In this document: piece by piece, positions 1 to 9,594 of the stretch
How positions within the stretch are numbered: the first letter of the stretch is position 1
How the letters are laid out: each line of letters begins with the position of its first letter
From: Synechocystis sp. PCC 6714
GTDB taxonomy: Bacteria > Cyanobacteriota > Cyanobacteriia > Cyanobacteriales > Microcystaceae
Direction: 5' to 3'
Assembly (NCBI RefSeq): GCF_000478825.2
Contig: NZ_CP007542.1
Location: 1-64,000 of the forward strand
DNA: 64,000 nt
Position numbers and translations under genes: made by a program
Notes under the pieces: model-generated
Told to the model about the DNA's origin: nothing
Database searches by the model: none
Seen by the model: the letters and a program-made list of their open reading frames with translations, nothing else

Positions 1-37
1 TCAGAAACGAGCTTTTCCCTATCCCTGAGCATCCCCA

Positions 38-1381
38 ATGGTCCCCTGCGAAAATCTTTGGCAACAGGCCCTGGCCATCCTGGCAACCCAGTTAACGAAA
101 CCGGCCTTTGACACATGGATTAAAACATCAGTTTTAACTTCCCTGGTGGATGGGGTAGCCACCATTCAGGTAGAGAATGGCTTTGTGCTCAACCATTTAC
201 AGAAATGCTATGGGGCACTGTTAATGGAGGTACTGACGGATTTAACTGGCCAGGAGATTAGTGTTGAACTAATTACCGATGGATCGGAATCCCATAGCTT
301 AATCCGCCGGGCTCCTTCATTGGCCATGGATACCAGTGCTAAAAACGCCACAACCCTAAATTCCAAATATACTTTTTCCCGTTTTGTGGTGGGGCCCACC
401 AATCGCATGGCCCATGCTGCATCGTTAGCCGTAGCTGAATCCCCAGGCCGAGAATTTAACCCTCTTTTTCTCTGTGGCGGAGTCGGTTTAGGCAAAACCC
501 ACCTCATGCAGGCGATCGCCCATTACCGGCTGGAGATGTATCCCAATGCCAAAGTCTATTACGTATCCACGGAGCGGTTCACCAACGATTTAATCACCGC
601 CATCCGCCAAGACAACATGGAGGATTTTCGTGCCCATTACCGCAGGGCAGACTTTTTACTGATTGACGATATTCAATTTATTAAAGGCAAAGAATACACC
701 CAAGAGGAGTTTTTCCACACCTTCAACAGCCTCCACGAAGCGGGCAAACAGGTGGTAGTGGCTTCTGATCGCCCGCCCCAGCGTATTCCCGGCCTGCAAG
801 ACCGGCTCATTTCCCGTTTTTCCATGGGCTTAATTGCCGACATCCAGGTGCCGGATTTAGAGACCCGCATGGCTATTTTGCAAAAGAAGGCTGAGTATGA
901 AAACATTCGTTTGCCCAAGGAAGTGATTGAGTACATTGCCTCCCACTACACTTCCAATATTCGGGAATTGGAGGGAGCCTTGATCCGGGCGATCGCCTAC
1001 ACGTCTCTATCAAGTGTGGCTATGACAGTGGAGAATATTGCCCCGGTGTTAAATCCCCCAGTGGAAAAGGTGGCGGCCGCCCCAGAAACTATTATTGGCA
1101 TTGTGGCCCAACATTACCAGCTCAAAGTCGAAGAATTGTTGAGTAACTCTCGCCGCCGAGAAGTCAGCTTGGCCCGACAGGTGGGCATGTATCTGATGCG
1201 TCAACACACAGACCTAAGTCTGCCCCGCATTGGGGAAGCATTTGGAGGAAAAGACCACACCACTGTAATGTACAGCTGCGACAAAATTACCCAACTTCAG
1301 CAAAAGGATTGGGAAACTAGTCAAACTCTCACTAGCCTCAGCCATCGCATCAATATTGCTGGCCAAGCCCCTGAATCCTAG
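38..1381 (+). CDS. dnaA: Chromosomal replication initiator DnaA
   Basis: AAA+ initiator that binds DnaA boxes and opens the origin in the cytoplasm. The 447 residues match the usual length. The N-terminal helicase-loading domain (about 1-80) is followed by a short variable linker, an AAA+ core with Walker A GGVGLGKT near residue 147 and Walker B LLIDDIQF near 207, and a C-terminal DNA-binding domain with the DnaA signature GGKDHTTV near 403. Only 37 bases precede the ATG, so its promoter lies mostly outside the window. I see no cluster of DnaA boxes beside the gene, in line with cyanobacteria where dnaA is often not at the origin. Confidence 0.98.
   Translation: MVPCENLWQQALAILATQLTKPAFDTWIKTSVLTSLVDGVATIQVENGFVLNHLQKCYGALLMEVLTDLTGQEISVELITDGSESHSLIRRAPSLAMDTSAKNATTLNSKYTFSRFVVGPTNRMAHAASLAVAESPGREFNPLFLCGGVGLGKTHLMQAIAHYRLEMYPNAKVYYVSTERFTNDLITAIRQDNMEDFRAHYRRADFLLIDDIQFIKGKEYTQEEFFHTFNSLHEAGKQVVVASDRPPQRIPGLQDRLISRFSMGLIADIQVPDLETRMAILQKKAEYENIRLPKEVIEYIASHYTSNIRELEGALIRAIAYTSLSSVAMTVENIAPVLNPPVEKVAAAPETIIGIVAQHYQLKVEELLSNSRRREVSLARQVGMYLMRQHTDLSLPRIGEAFGGKDHTTVMYSCDKITQLQQKDWETSQTLTSLSHRINIAGQAPES
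512..519. repeat. HIP1 octamer, first of about 60 copies in the window
   Basis: GCGATCGC, usually within GGCGATCGCC. Other examples are at 989-996 and near 5,011, 10,054, 15,147, 21,034, 26,757, 32,559, 36,372, 44,981, 51,896, 55,877, 61,453 and 63,478. Spacing averages about 1 kb except for three gaps noted in the findings. HIP1 is a hallmark of many cyanobacterial chromosomes. Confidence 0.95.
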
Positions 1382-1718
1382 ACCCCTGGCGATCGGCAAT
1401 TATGAGAGTGAATATGTCAGAATGTTAAATATTTGCTAATAATATGTAGATGCGTTTCGGCAAGGAACGCTGACATCAGTGCAGGTTTGGCCCCTGCGGC
1501 CCGACTTGTCATGAATAAGAAAATGGCATCAGGAGAACAAATATTGTTCCACCGATAGGCCGCATTTGGGTTTTGCCCGACCGCTATAGTCCAGCGGTGT
1601 GGTTTCCAATCGTCTCGTCTTATTAGAGAATGGAGTCTAAATGGCATAACCCAAATTACAAAAGCCTCCTTTAGAAATTCTTGCCTTTGATGCTAGCTAC
1701 GCAAGAGGATTTGCATTT
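1382..1718. promoter_or_regulatory. dnaA-psbD intergenic region: psbD leader and upstream region
   Basis: No convincing gene lies in these 337 bases. Two short perfect hairpins are visible: GCAGG/CCTGC at 1481-1497 and CCGCT/AGCGG at 1581-1597. A TATAGT hexamer at 1585-1590 could be a -10 box, but it overlaps the second hairpin and has no well-spaced -35, so the start point is undetermined. The psbD ribosome binding site AAGAGGAT sits just upstream of the ATG at 1719. A long structured leader would fit a light-regulated photosystem gene, which is inference. Confidence 0.4.
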
Positions 1719-2777
1719 ATGACTATTGCAGTCGGACGCGCCCCGGTCGAAAGAGGATGGTTTGATGTCCTCGACGACTGGCTGAAGCGTGATCGTTTCG
1801 TATTTATTGGTTGGTCTGGTTTACTGCTTTTCCCCTGCGCCTTCATGGCCCTGGGGGGATGGCTAACCGGCACCACCTTCGTTACTTCCTGGTACACCCA
1901 CGGTCTGGCTAGTTCCTACTTGGAAGGGGCTAACTTCCTCACCGTGGCGGTATCTTCCCCCGCCGATGCCTTCGGCCATTCCCTGCTGTTCCTCTGGGGT
2001 CCCGAAGCCCAGGGTAACCTGACCCGTTGGTTTCAAATCGGTGGTTTGTGGCCCTTTGTTGCCCTCCACGGTGCCTTTGGTCTGATCGGCTTTATGCTCC
2101 GTCAGTTTGAAATTTCCCGGCTGGTGGGTATTCGCCCCTACAACGCGATCGCCTTTTCTGGCCCCATTGCGGTGTTTGTCAGTGTCTTTTTGATGTACCC
2201 CTTGGGACAATCCAGTTGGTTCTTTGCCCCCAGCTTTGGGGTAGCGGGAATCTTCCGGTTCATTTTGTTCCTGCAAGGTTTCCACAACTGGACGTTGAAC
2301 CCCTTCCACATGATGGGGGTTGCGGGGATTTTGGGCGGTGCACTGTTGTGTGCTATCCACGGTGCCACGGTGGAGAATACCCTGTTTGAAGATGGGGAAG
2401 ATTCCAACACTTTCCGGGCCTTTGAACCCACCCAAGCGGAAGAAACCTACTCCATGGTGACCGCCAACCGTTTCTGGTCTCAGATTTTCGGCATTGCGTT
2501 CTCCAACAAACGGTGGTTGCACTTCTTCATGCTGTTTGTACCGGTAACGGGGTTGTGGATGAGTTCCGTGGGTATTGTTGGTTTGGCTCTGAACCTGCGG
2601 GCCTACGACTTCGTATCCCAGGAACTACGGGCCGCTGAAGACCCGGAATTTGAGACGTTTTATACGAAAAACATTTTGTTGAACGAAGGGATGCGCGCTT
2701 GGATGGCTCCCCAAGATCAACCCCATGAAAACTTTATCTTCCCTGAGGAGGTTCTCCCCCGTGGTAACGCTCTCTAA
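1719..2777 (+). CDS. psbD: Photosystem II D2 reaction-centre protein
   Basis: D2 pairs with D1 to form the photosystem II reaction centre in the thylakoid membrane, binding P680, pheophytin, the QA quinone and the non-haem iron. The 352-residue length is exactly the family norm. It begins [16 protein letters not shown] and has five transmembrane helices; the chlorophyll/iron helix region [15 protein letters not shown] and the histidine-bearing helix near HGATVEN are intact. The gene overlaps psbC by 17 bases, the arrangement typical of cyanobacterial and plastid psbDC operons, implying co-transcription and probably translational coupling. A good AAGAGGA ribosome binding site precedes the ATG. 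Confidence 0.99.
2744..2750 (+). promoter_or_regulatory. Ribosome binding site deciding the psbC GTG start
   Basis: GAGGAGG lies inside the last codons of psbD, about 10 bases before GTG 2761. It supports the GTG start over the in-frame ATG at 2725, which has no such site. Confidence 0.8.
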
Positions 2778-4143
2778 TGCTTCGATGGTGGGGGGGCGTG
2801 ACCTTCCCTCCACTGGTTTTGCCTGGTGGTCGGGGAATGCCCGACTGATCAATCTCTCCGGTAAATTGCTGGGAGCCCACGTGGCCCACGCCGGTTTGAT
2901 CGTTTTCTGGGCTGGGGCCATGACCCTGTTTGAAGTGGCTCACTTCATCCCCGAAAAACCTATGTATGAGCAGGGTTTGATCCTTCTGCCTCACATTGCA
3001 ACTTTGGGTTGGGGCGTTGGCCCTGCCGGGGAAGTGACCGACATTTTCCCATTCTTTGTGGTGGGGGTGTTGCACCTCATTTCTTCCGCCGTTCTAGGTT
3101 TGGGCGGTATTTACCACGCCCTCCGCGGACCAGAAGTCTTGGAAGAGTATTCCAGCTTCTTCGGCTATGACTGGAAAGATAAAAACCAGATGACCAATAT
3201 CATTGGCTACCACTTGATCCTGTTGGGTTGTGGTGCTCTGTTACTGGTTTTCAAAGCCATGTTCTTCGGTGGTGTTTATGACACCTGGGCCCCCGGTGGT
3301 GGAGACGTACGGGTGATCACCAATCCGACCCTCAACCCGGCAATCATTTTCGGTTATCTGCTGAAGGCTCCTTTTGGGGGAGAAGGTTGGATCATCAGTG
3401 TCAACAACATGGAAGACATCATCGGTGGTCATATCTGGATCGGTTTGATCTGTATTTCCGGTGGTATCTGGCACATTCTTACCAAACCCTTTGGTTGGGC
3501 TCGCCGGGCTTTGATCTGGTCTGGGGAAGCTTATCTTTCCTACAGCCTAGGTGCTTTGTCCTTAATGGGCTTCATTGCTTCCGTTTTTGTTTGGTTCAAC
3601 AACACTGCCTATCCCAGTGAATTCTATGGTCCCACTGGCATGGAAGCTTCCCAATCCCAAGCCTTCACCTTCCTGGTGCGGGACCAACGTTTGGGTGCCA
3701 ACATTGCTTCTGCCCAAGGCCCCACTGGTTTGGGCAAATATCTGATGCGTTCTCCCTCTGGAGAAATCATCTTCGGTGGTGAAACCATGCGTTTCTGGGA
3801 TTTCCGTGGTCCTTGGTTAGAACCTCTCCGGGGCCCCAATGGTTTAGACCTCGATAAACTCCGCAACGACATTCAGCCCTGGCAAGTACGTCGGGCCGCT
3901 GAATACATGACCCACGCTCCCCTTGGTTCTTTGAACTCTGTGGGTGGGGTTATTACCGACGTTAACTCCTTTAACTACGTATCTCCCCGGGCTTGGTTGG
4001 CCACTTCCCACTTTGTCCTTGGCTTCTTCTTCCTCGTTGGTCACCTCTGGCATGCTGGTCGTGCTCGGGCGGCGGCCGCTGGGTTTGAAAAAGGCATTGA
4101 CCGGGAAACTGAACCTACGTTGTTCATGCCTGACCTCGACTAG
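2761..4143 (+). CDS. psbC: Photosystem II CP43 core antenna protein
   Basis: CP43 is a chlorophyll-binding core antenna of photosystem II that also supplies ligands to the manganese cluster. I place the start at GTG 2761, giving [12 protein letters not shown] and 460 residues, because a strong GAGGAGG ribosome binding site lies about 10 bases before it, inside psbD; an in-frame ATG at 2725 would add 12 residues unlike the family. Six transmembrane helices and the large lumenal loop are present. GGETMRFWD places Glu341 where the Mn/Ca ligand (Glu354 in plant numbering) is expected, with Arg344 beside it. Ends with the family-typical [12 protein letters not shown]. Confidence 0.98.
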   Translation: MVTLSNASMVGGRDLPSTGFAWWSGNARLINLSGKLLGAHVAHAGLIVFWAGAMTLFEVAHFIPEKPMYEQGLILLPHIATLGWGVGPAGEVTDIFPFFVVGVLHLISSAVLGLGGIYHALRGPEVLEEYSSFFGYDWKDKNQMTNIIGYHLILLGCGALLLVFKAMFFGGVYDTWAPGGGDVRVITNPTLNPAIIFGYLLKAPFGGEGWIISVNNMEDIIGGHIWIGLICISGGIWHILTKPFGWARRALIWSGEAYLSYSLGALSLMGFIASVFVWFNNTAYPSEFYGPTGMEASQSQAFTFLVRDQRLGANIASAQGPTGLGKYLMRSPSGEIIFGGETMRFWDFRGPWLEPLRGPNGLDLDKLRNDIQPWQVRRAAEYMTHAPLGSLNSVGGVITDVNSFNYVSPRAWLATSHFVLGFFFLVGHLWHAGRARAAAAGFEKGIDRETEPTLFMPDLD

Positions 4144-4202
4144 GTTGGGACTGGTCTTTTACTAAAACGGTTTTGCTTTAGTTAAACTAAATTAATTATT
4201 GT

Positions 4203-4229
4203 CCTCCGCCAATTCGGTGGGGGATTTTT
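4203..4229 (+). terminator. Intrinsic-type terminator of psbDC
   Basis: An 8-base-pair stem (CCTCCGCC 4203-4210 with GGTGGGGG 4216-4223, two G-U pairs) closes a five-base loop and is followed by ATTTTT. It lies about 60 bases after the psbC stop. Confidence 0.7.
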
Positions 4230-4289
4230 GTTTGGCGATCGCCTAATCGCCTAAAATGAAGCCTGTTGCCTCCGAGAAGCTTTTTCGTT

Positions 4290-4826
4290 ATGCAGTTTTT
4301 GGAATTCATCGCCGCTTGGGAAGGAAAATGGCTTTCCCAACGCACTAACTATAATTTTGAGCAAAATGAAGCGGGCAATGACAAATCCGATGTGACGGTG
4401 CAAAGGTGGGATAGTCAAACGGAGCTAGGACGATCACTCCAGGAACGGGCTGGGTTTGAAAATCAAGGGGAGTTAATCCTATTGCAACTGAGTTGGGATA
4501 ATTCCGTAGACTGGGGCAAGTCTAAACAAAAGGGCGCCATCTATTACGGCTTTCTACCAGATGCTGACCATGGTGATCGGGGCCAACTATGGCGGGGAAG
4601 TCTGGATTCGGGTATGGCTTTCCTTAAGGGGAATTACCATTTAGGTTCCGATGAATGTTTGACCCTCAATTTGGCGGATGGGGAGACTAAGTTAACGGAA
4701 AGGCATTGGTATGCTAGCCCTAATTTACGACTCCGCACCAGTTTAATTCAGCGGGGAGAAGGTTATAGTCATAGTGCGTTCTATTCAGATATCCGGCGTT
4801 TGCCTCCATCGGATAAGAACGACTAG
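4290..4826 (+). CDS. CpcS/CpeS-type phycobiliprotein chromophore lyase
   Basis: Probably attaches phycocyanobilin to a phycobiliprotein cysteine during phycobilisome assembly. The 178 residues fit the CpcS/CpeS lipocalin-like family, and the conserved C-terminal block ERHWYASPNLRLRTS is clear, as is the N-terminal FxxxxGKWxSQRT pattern. I prefer ATG 4290 over the TTG at 4266 because MQFLEFIAAWEGKW matches the family start. PCC 6803 carries two members (remembered as slr2049 and sll0853); downstream of psbC this is most likely the second, sometimes called CpcU. Which bilin site it serves cannot be read from the sequence. Confidence 0.85.
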   Translation: MQFLEFIAAWEGKWLSQRTNYNFEQNEAGNDKSDVTVQRWDSQTELGRSLQERAGFENQGELILLQLSWDNSVDWGKSKQKGAIYYGFLPDADHGDRGQLWRGSLDSGMAFLKGNYHLGSDECLTLNLADGETKLTERHWYASPNLRLRTSLIQRGEGYSHSAFYSDIRRLPPSDKND

Positions 4827-4861
4827 CACTGGCTAAAACTTTTTCCTTTACTCGTTTTTCC

Positions 4862-5788
4862 ATGGCATTTTTTAAACAAGATCCGGTCCTGGGGGAGATA
4901 GCCCAGGCCATCCTTGAAAGCACCTGGCAGACTTTCCCCACCTTGCAGCGGGACCAGATTGCTCTGACTTGGTTAGTGTACGATGCTCCAGTGGTGGTCA
5001 ATACCGGAGGGGCGATCGCCGCCAATGAGTTTTGGCAATATCCGGTCCGGGGTTTTAGTTATCGGGGTATTGAGCGGATTTATCCTGCCAGTGTGGTGAA
5101 ATTGTTTTACCTGGTGGCCATGGCGGAATGGCTAGAAGGGGGTATGGTAACCAACTCGCCGGAGTTGGAGCGGGCAGTGCGGGATATGATTGTGCACTCT
5201 AGCAACGATGCCACCAGTTTAGTTGTTGATCTACTCACCGGCACTAGCAGTGGCCCCCTGTTGCCGCCCGGCCCCTTTGAGACCTGGAAACAACAGCGCA
5301 ATATTGTTAACCGTTACTTTCAATCCCTGGGCTGGAAGGAGTTAGAGAATATTAACGTCAATCAAAAAACCTGGGGCGATGGTTACTACGGTCGGGAAAG
5401 GGCTTTTGTAGGGGAACTGTATGAACAGCGCAATATGTTAACCACCAATGCCGTGGCCCGGTTGTTGCACAGTATTATTGGCGGTGTGGCGGTTTCCTCC
5501 AGTCGTTCCCAACAAATGATGCAATTACTCAAGCGGGATATGAACCCGTCCCTTTCATCTCCCGGGGAGGAAAATCAAATTACCGGTTTTCTCGGTGAAG
5601 CTCTGCCCAAAAACGCTCAAATTTGGTCTAAGGCGGGTTGGACCAGCCAGGTGCGCCATGATTGTGCTTACATCGAAATTCCTAACCAAAGCCCTTATCT
5701 GCTCGTAGTTTTTACTGAAAATCCCTCTCTGGCTGGCGATCGCCGCTTATTGCCATTTATTTCCCAAGCCTTTGCCAATGCCTGCTAA
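4862..5788 (+). CDS. Serine hydrolase with class A beta-lactamase fold
   Basis: A 308-residue penicillin-recognising-fold protein. The active-site motif SxxK is at Ser77-Val-Val-Lys80, the second motif SSN at about 113-115, and the third box is KAG at 257-259 rather than KTG. No clear signal peptide is visible, so it may be cytoplasmic or use another route. Members of this group are often annotated as beta-lactamase but may act as peptidases or esterases; resistance activity is not implied. It sits 35 bases after the CpcS-type lyase and 9 bases before the ClC gene, so the three could be one transcript. Confidence 0.75.
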   Translation: MAFFKQDPVLGEIAQAILESTWQTFPTLQRDQIALTWLVYDAPVVVNTGGAIAANEFWQYPVRGFSYRGIERIYPASVVKLFYLVAMAEWLEGGMVTNSPELERAVRDMIVHSSNDATSLVVDLLTGTSSGPLLPPGPFETWKQQRNIVNRYFQSLGWKELENINVNQKTWGDGYYGRERAFVGELYEQRNMLTTNAVARLLHSIIGGVAVSSSRSQQMMQLLKRDMNPSLSSPGEENQITGFLGEALPKNAQIWSKAGWTSQVRHDCAYIEIPNQSPYLLVVFTENPSLAGDRRLLPFISQAFANAC

Positions 5789-5797
5789 ACCAGATCC

Positions 5798-7147
5798 ATG
5801 GCTTCCAATTTTGAGAGCTCCCATCGACGCTGGTTAGATAAACTGCCCCAGAGTTTGACTGACAGTGCCCGTTCCCTCCATCCCCGCACCCTATTGGCGG
5901 CCATTGTGGTGGGGCTGATTACCGGGGCCGTGGGGGCTGGCTTTAAATCCGCTGTGAAAACTATCATTCTGTGGCGATCGCAATGGGCACAAATGCTTTC
6001 CCCTATACCTCCATTGGCTTGGCTGGTCACAGCTTTGATTAGTGGTGGCATGGTGGCCCTTAGCTTTTGGTTGATGAAACGCTTTGCCCCGGACACCAGC
6101 GGCAGTGGTATTCCCCAAATTGAAGGGCATTTGGAAGGGAAACTGCCTCTGATTTGGCAGAGGGTCTTGCCCATCAAACTGCTGGGGGGCTTTTTATCCC
6201 TAGGGGCTGGTATGTTGGCGGGGTTTGAAGGGCCGACGATTCAAATGGGAGGAAGCATTGGCCAGATGACCGGAGGCTGGTTCAAAGCCACTCAAGAGAA
6301 TCAACGAATTTTAATTGCAGTGGGAGCAGGGGCCGGCTTAGCTACGGCTTTTAATGCCCCCTTAGCGGGGGTAGCTCTGATTGGGGAAGAAATGCATCCC
6401 CGCTTTCGTAATCAAACCCTGGCGTACCATAGTCTACTATTTGGCTGTGTGATGGCCACTATTATTCTCAGAATGATTCGGGGGCAGTCCGCCATCATCA
6501 GTTTGACTGAGTTTAAACGGGTTCCCCTAGATTCCCTCTGGATGTTCATCATTTTGGGAATTTTATTTGGCTTAATGGGCTGTGCTTTCAACCAAGGATT
6601 ATTCAAATTATTGGACTGGTTTGATCGCCTCCCAGCTCTAGCAATTAAATGGAAAGGTTTTCTGCTCGGTTCCATCATTGGCATTTTATCGTTGCTACCC
6701 CTACCCCTCACCGATGGAGGGGATAATGCGGTGCTCTGGGCCTTTAACAGTCAATCCCACTTTTCTATCCTAATTTTGGTCTGTTGCGCCAGATTTTTAC
6801 TCACTCTTGTCTGCTATGGTTCTGGGGCGATTGGTGGTATTTTTGCTCCTATGTTGGGTATTGCTTCCATTGCTAGCGTAGCTATGGCCCGACATTTTCA
6901 TTTACTCTTTCCCAGTCAAATTCCTGAACCCGCCGTGATGGCGATCGCCGGCATGGGAGCTTTGGTGGCAGCTACGGTGCGGGCACCATTAACAGCGATT
7001 TTGCTCACCATTGAAATGACCGACAATTATTTTGTCATTTTGCCCCTCTTGGTTACGTGTCTGGTGGCCAGTGTGGTAGCGGAAGCCCTGGGGGGTAAAC
7101 CCATTTATGCTGTGTTGCTGGAGAGAACTTTACAAAAACAAACATAA
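5798..7147 (+). CDS. ClC-family chloride channel or H+/Cl- antiporter
   Basis: Integral membrane anion transporter of 449 residues with about eleven hydrophobic segments. The three anion-selectivity motifs of the family are present: GSGIP near residue 101, GFEGP near 142 (carrying the gating glutamate) and GGIFAP near 345. The gating glutamate suggests proton-coupled exchange is possible, but the antiporter proton glutamate cannot be placed without alignment. It has no C-terminal CBS domains. It closely follows the serine hydrolase gene. Confidence 0.9.
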   Translation: MASNFESSHRRWLDKLPQSLTDSARSLHPRTLLAAIVVGLITGAVGAGFKSAVKTIILWRSQWAQMLSPIPPLAWLVTALISGGMVALSFWLMKRFAPDTSGSGIPQIEGHLEGKLPLIWQRVLPIKLLGGFLSLGAGMLAGFEGPTIQMGGSIGQMTGGWFKATQENQRILIAVGAGAGLATAFNAPLAGVALIGEEMHPRFRNQTLAYHSLLFGCVMATIILRMIRGQSAIISLTEFKRVPLDSLWMFIILGILFGLMGCAFNQGLFKLLDWFDRLPALAIKWKGFLLGSIIGILSLLPLPLTDGGDNAVLWAFNSQSHFSILILVCCARFLLTLVCYGSGAIGGIFAPMLGIASIASVAMARHFHLLFPSQIPEPAVMAIAGMGALVAATVRAPLTAILLTIEMTDNYFVILPLLVTCLVASVVAEALGGKPIYAVLLERTLQKQT

Positions 7148-7312
7148 GCCCGATTTATCCTGTTCATTCTTTTACCTAAAAATGATTCGCTCCGCTCAGA
7201 TTGAGTTGTTGGTCAAAATTCATCTCGCCGTTAAGCCCTCGGCTCTAATGGGAGTCCTCTTTTGATATTTAAATAGCCCAATATGAACAAGTTTGTAGTA
7301 CTGAAAAGAGTA

Positions 7313-7386
7313 TCGGGATGACAGGATTTGAACCTGCGACATCCTGCTCCCAAAGCAGGCGCGCTACCAAGCTGCGCTACATCCCG
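7313..7386 (-). tRNA. trnP-UGG: tRNA-Pro (anticodon UGG)
   Basis: On the minus strand this 74-base sequence folds as a full cloverleaf: acceptor CGGGATG/CATCCCG with discriminator A, anticodon stem CCTGC/GCAGG with loop TTTGGGA (anticodon TGG), and T arm containing GTTCAAATC. No CCA is encoded. It stands alone between the ClC gene and shc. Confidence 0.97.
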
Positions 7387-7466
7387 TGGCCTAGCCCCTC
7401 CAATCTTAGGATAGATTTCCCCCGATCGCCAGGGGTTGACCGGGCGGATATCATCACTAGGGTTTG

Positions 7467-9410
7467 TTAAAATGCCCGCAAATGGCTATAACGGGCGAGG
7501 GCAATGAGGGGAAAATATTGACGATAGTAATGGTAGCGGATATAAAAATGGCAGGGAAAACCGGTGCCGGTAAATTCCGCTTCCTCCCAGGTGCCCTTGG
7601 TGGTTTGTCCCGCAATTAGAAAAGCGACGCCCCGCTCGATCGCCGTCATTAGGTCGTTATCCTTTTGCAAATCCGGCAATTCTTTAGCCGCATCCAGTAA
7701 TCCAATCAATGCCCAGGCTGTTTGGGAAGCAGTGCTGCTGCCTTTACCCTTTAATTGCTTATTTTTATAACTCTCACAGGTTTCCCCCCAGCCCCCGTCA
7801 GCATTTTGACAACTTAGTACCCAGGCGATCGCCATTTTAATTTGGGGAATAAAGCGTTGGGCATCGTAGATAGCTAGGGCAGACAGGGCTCCACTGGTGC
7901 CATAGAGATAATTCACCCCCCAGCGACCAAACCAACTGCCATCCTGCTCCTGCTCTTGGAGTAAATATGCTAAACCCCGTGCCACCCGTTGACGGTCCAT
8001 GGTCAAGCCACAGGCCCCCAGCATTTCGATCACCCTGGCGGTAATGTCGGCGGTACTAGGGTCAATCATGGCCTTCAAATCCCCATAGGGCAATTGATTC
8101 AGCCAATCTTGATCATTGTCAATATCAAAGGCGGCCCAACCGCCAGTTTTGCATTGCATGGTGGCCACCCATTGCAAAGCTTTATCAATTGCTCCCTGTT
8201 TACGTTCTTCGTCAGGGAGGGTAATGCCCTGTAGGGCCATCATCACCACACAGGTGTCGTCAATGTCAGGGTAAAAATTATTGTCAAATTCAAACGCCCA
8301 GGCCCCCGGTTTACCCTGGGGATTTTTGATCTGCCAATCTCCATAGGTGAGAATTTGCTTATCCAGCAACCACTGCCCCGCTTTAACTAGGGCAGGATGA
8401 TCCTTGCCCAGATCCGCCTCCGCCAAAGCCCGCACTACCCAGGCTGTGTCCCACACTGGGGAAACACAGGCTTGGATAGAGTAGGTATCTTCCGTTTCCA
8501 CCGCAAAATTGTCGATCGCCGCTAGGCCTCTTTGCACATAGGGATCGTTAACGTCATAGCCCAACACTTTCAGCGCTAGCAGGGAATTGAGCATAGCGGG
8601 AATAATGCCGCCCCAATCGCCACTAACTTCTTGCCGTTCTAGAATCCATTTTTCCGCCAGGGCCAAACCCTGTTCCCGGAAGGGTACCACCTTGGCTTGT
8701 TCCTGTAACTTAAATAGGCTATCTAAACCGATGAAAATATCCCAAATAGTGCCACTTTCTGGCAATTTGTACTGGACATTTTCTACCCCTTCGGTATAGA
8801 GTTCATCCACCCGCAGGCCCTGGGCAATGTTGTACACCGGCTTTTGGTCACAAACAATCATCAGCGGCACCGTACTGGAGCGGGCCCAACTGGACATTTC
8901 GTAAATGTTAAAGAAAAAATTGTTGGGCAAAAGCATCACCCAGGGGGGAATGGAAGGAGTACCCCGCCAGTCGTAACAACCAATTAATGCCAGGTGCATT
9001 TTGGTGAAAATACGGGATTTGCTAATGCCGCCCCGGCCGACAATGAAGTTTTTTGCTTTGATCAGAGCTGGATCTGTGGCTGGAACGCCCAAAATTCGCA
9101 GGGCGGTGTAGGCTTCCACACTGGTGCTTAGTTCACCACCATCGCTGTAATACAATTCCCAGCCACCGTGCTCCCTTTGTTGTCGTAGGAGATAATTTTT
9201 TGCTTTCTCCAGAGGTCTTTGGCTGGCGGTGCCCCAAATTTTATGCAGTATGACCACTTCCGCTGTGATGGTGACGTTGGATTCCAACTCAGACCACCAG
9301 TAACCATCGGCGTATTGTTCCGACAGTAAAAAGTCCCTACTAGCGGCGATCGCCTGGCGCACTTCCTCAGTGCTGGGACAGGGAACGGAGGGGGAGGGGG
9401 CAATGACCAT
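7467..9410 (-). CDS. shc: Squalene-hopene cyclase
   Basis: Cyclises squalene to hopene/hopanol, the entry step to hopanoid membrane lipids; a monotopic membrane enzyme. The 647 residues match the family. The protonating DxDD motif appears as PDIDDT near residue 382, and repeated QW motifs (for example QNADGGWGE, QEQDGSWFG, QADG-type repeats from the N-terminus on) mark the double alpha-barrel. The gene is single and transcribed against both neighbours, with the tRNA-Pro downstream. Confidence 0.97.
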   Translation of the reverse strand: MVIAPSPSVPCPSTEEVRQAIAASRDFLLSEQYADGYWWSELESNVTITAEVVILHKIWGTASQRPLEKAKNYLLRQQREHGGWELYYSDGGELSTSVEAYTALRILGVPATDPALIKAKNFIVGRGGISKSRIFTKMHLALIGCYDWRGTPSIPPWVMLLPNNFFFNIYEMSSWARSSTVPLMIVCDQKPVYNIAQGLRVDELYTEGVENVQYKLPESGTIWDIFIGLDSLFKLQEQAKVVPFREQGLALAEKWILERQEVSGDWGGIIPAMLNSLLALKVLGYDVNDPYVQRGLAAIDNFAVETEDTYSIQACVSPVWDTAWVVRALAEADLGKDHPALVKAGQWLLDKQILTYGDWQIKNPQGKPGAWAFEFDNNFYPDIDDTCVVMMALQGITLPDEERKQGAIDKALQWVATMQCKTGGWAAFDIDNDQDWLNQLPYGDLKAMIDPSTADITARVIEMLGACGLTMDRQRVARGLAYLLQEQEQDGSWFGRWGVNYLYGTSGALSALAIYDAQRFIPQIKMAIAWVLSCQNADGGWGETCESYKNKQLKGKGSSTASQTAWALIGLLDAAKELPDLQKDNDLMTAIERGVAFLIAGQTTKGTWEEAEFTGTGFPCHFYIRYHYYRQYFPLIALARYSHLRAF

Positions 9411-9594
9411 GGAGAAAGTTGTAAATTTTTCTTTACAAAGATAGCAGATGGATTGGAAAACACCGCATCTTGCCTTGGTTAGGGATCGACGACGGATGGA
9501 CTAGAAAGTGGCGAAAATTGTTAGGCATAATCCCCCAGGCCCAAAGCGGGGATAATACCCTTGGCGAGACCTGAGAAATGTATCGGAGGGGTAT

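Noticed and set aside
1417-1647. 76-codon minus-strand frame in the psbD upstream region
   Set aside because: No ribosome site, no recognisable family, and it lies in the leader/promoter interval.
1863-2522. 219-codon minus-strand frame opposite psbD
   Set aside because: Shadow of the strongly biased psbD codons; composition is unlike a folded protein.
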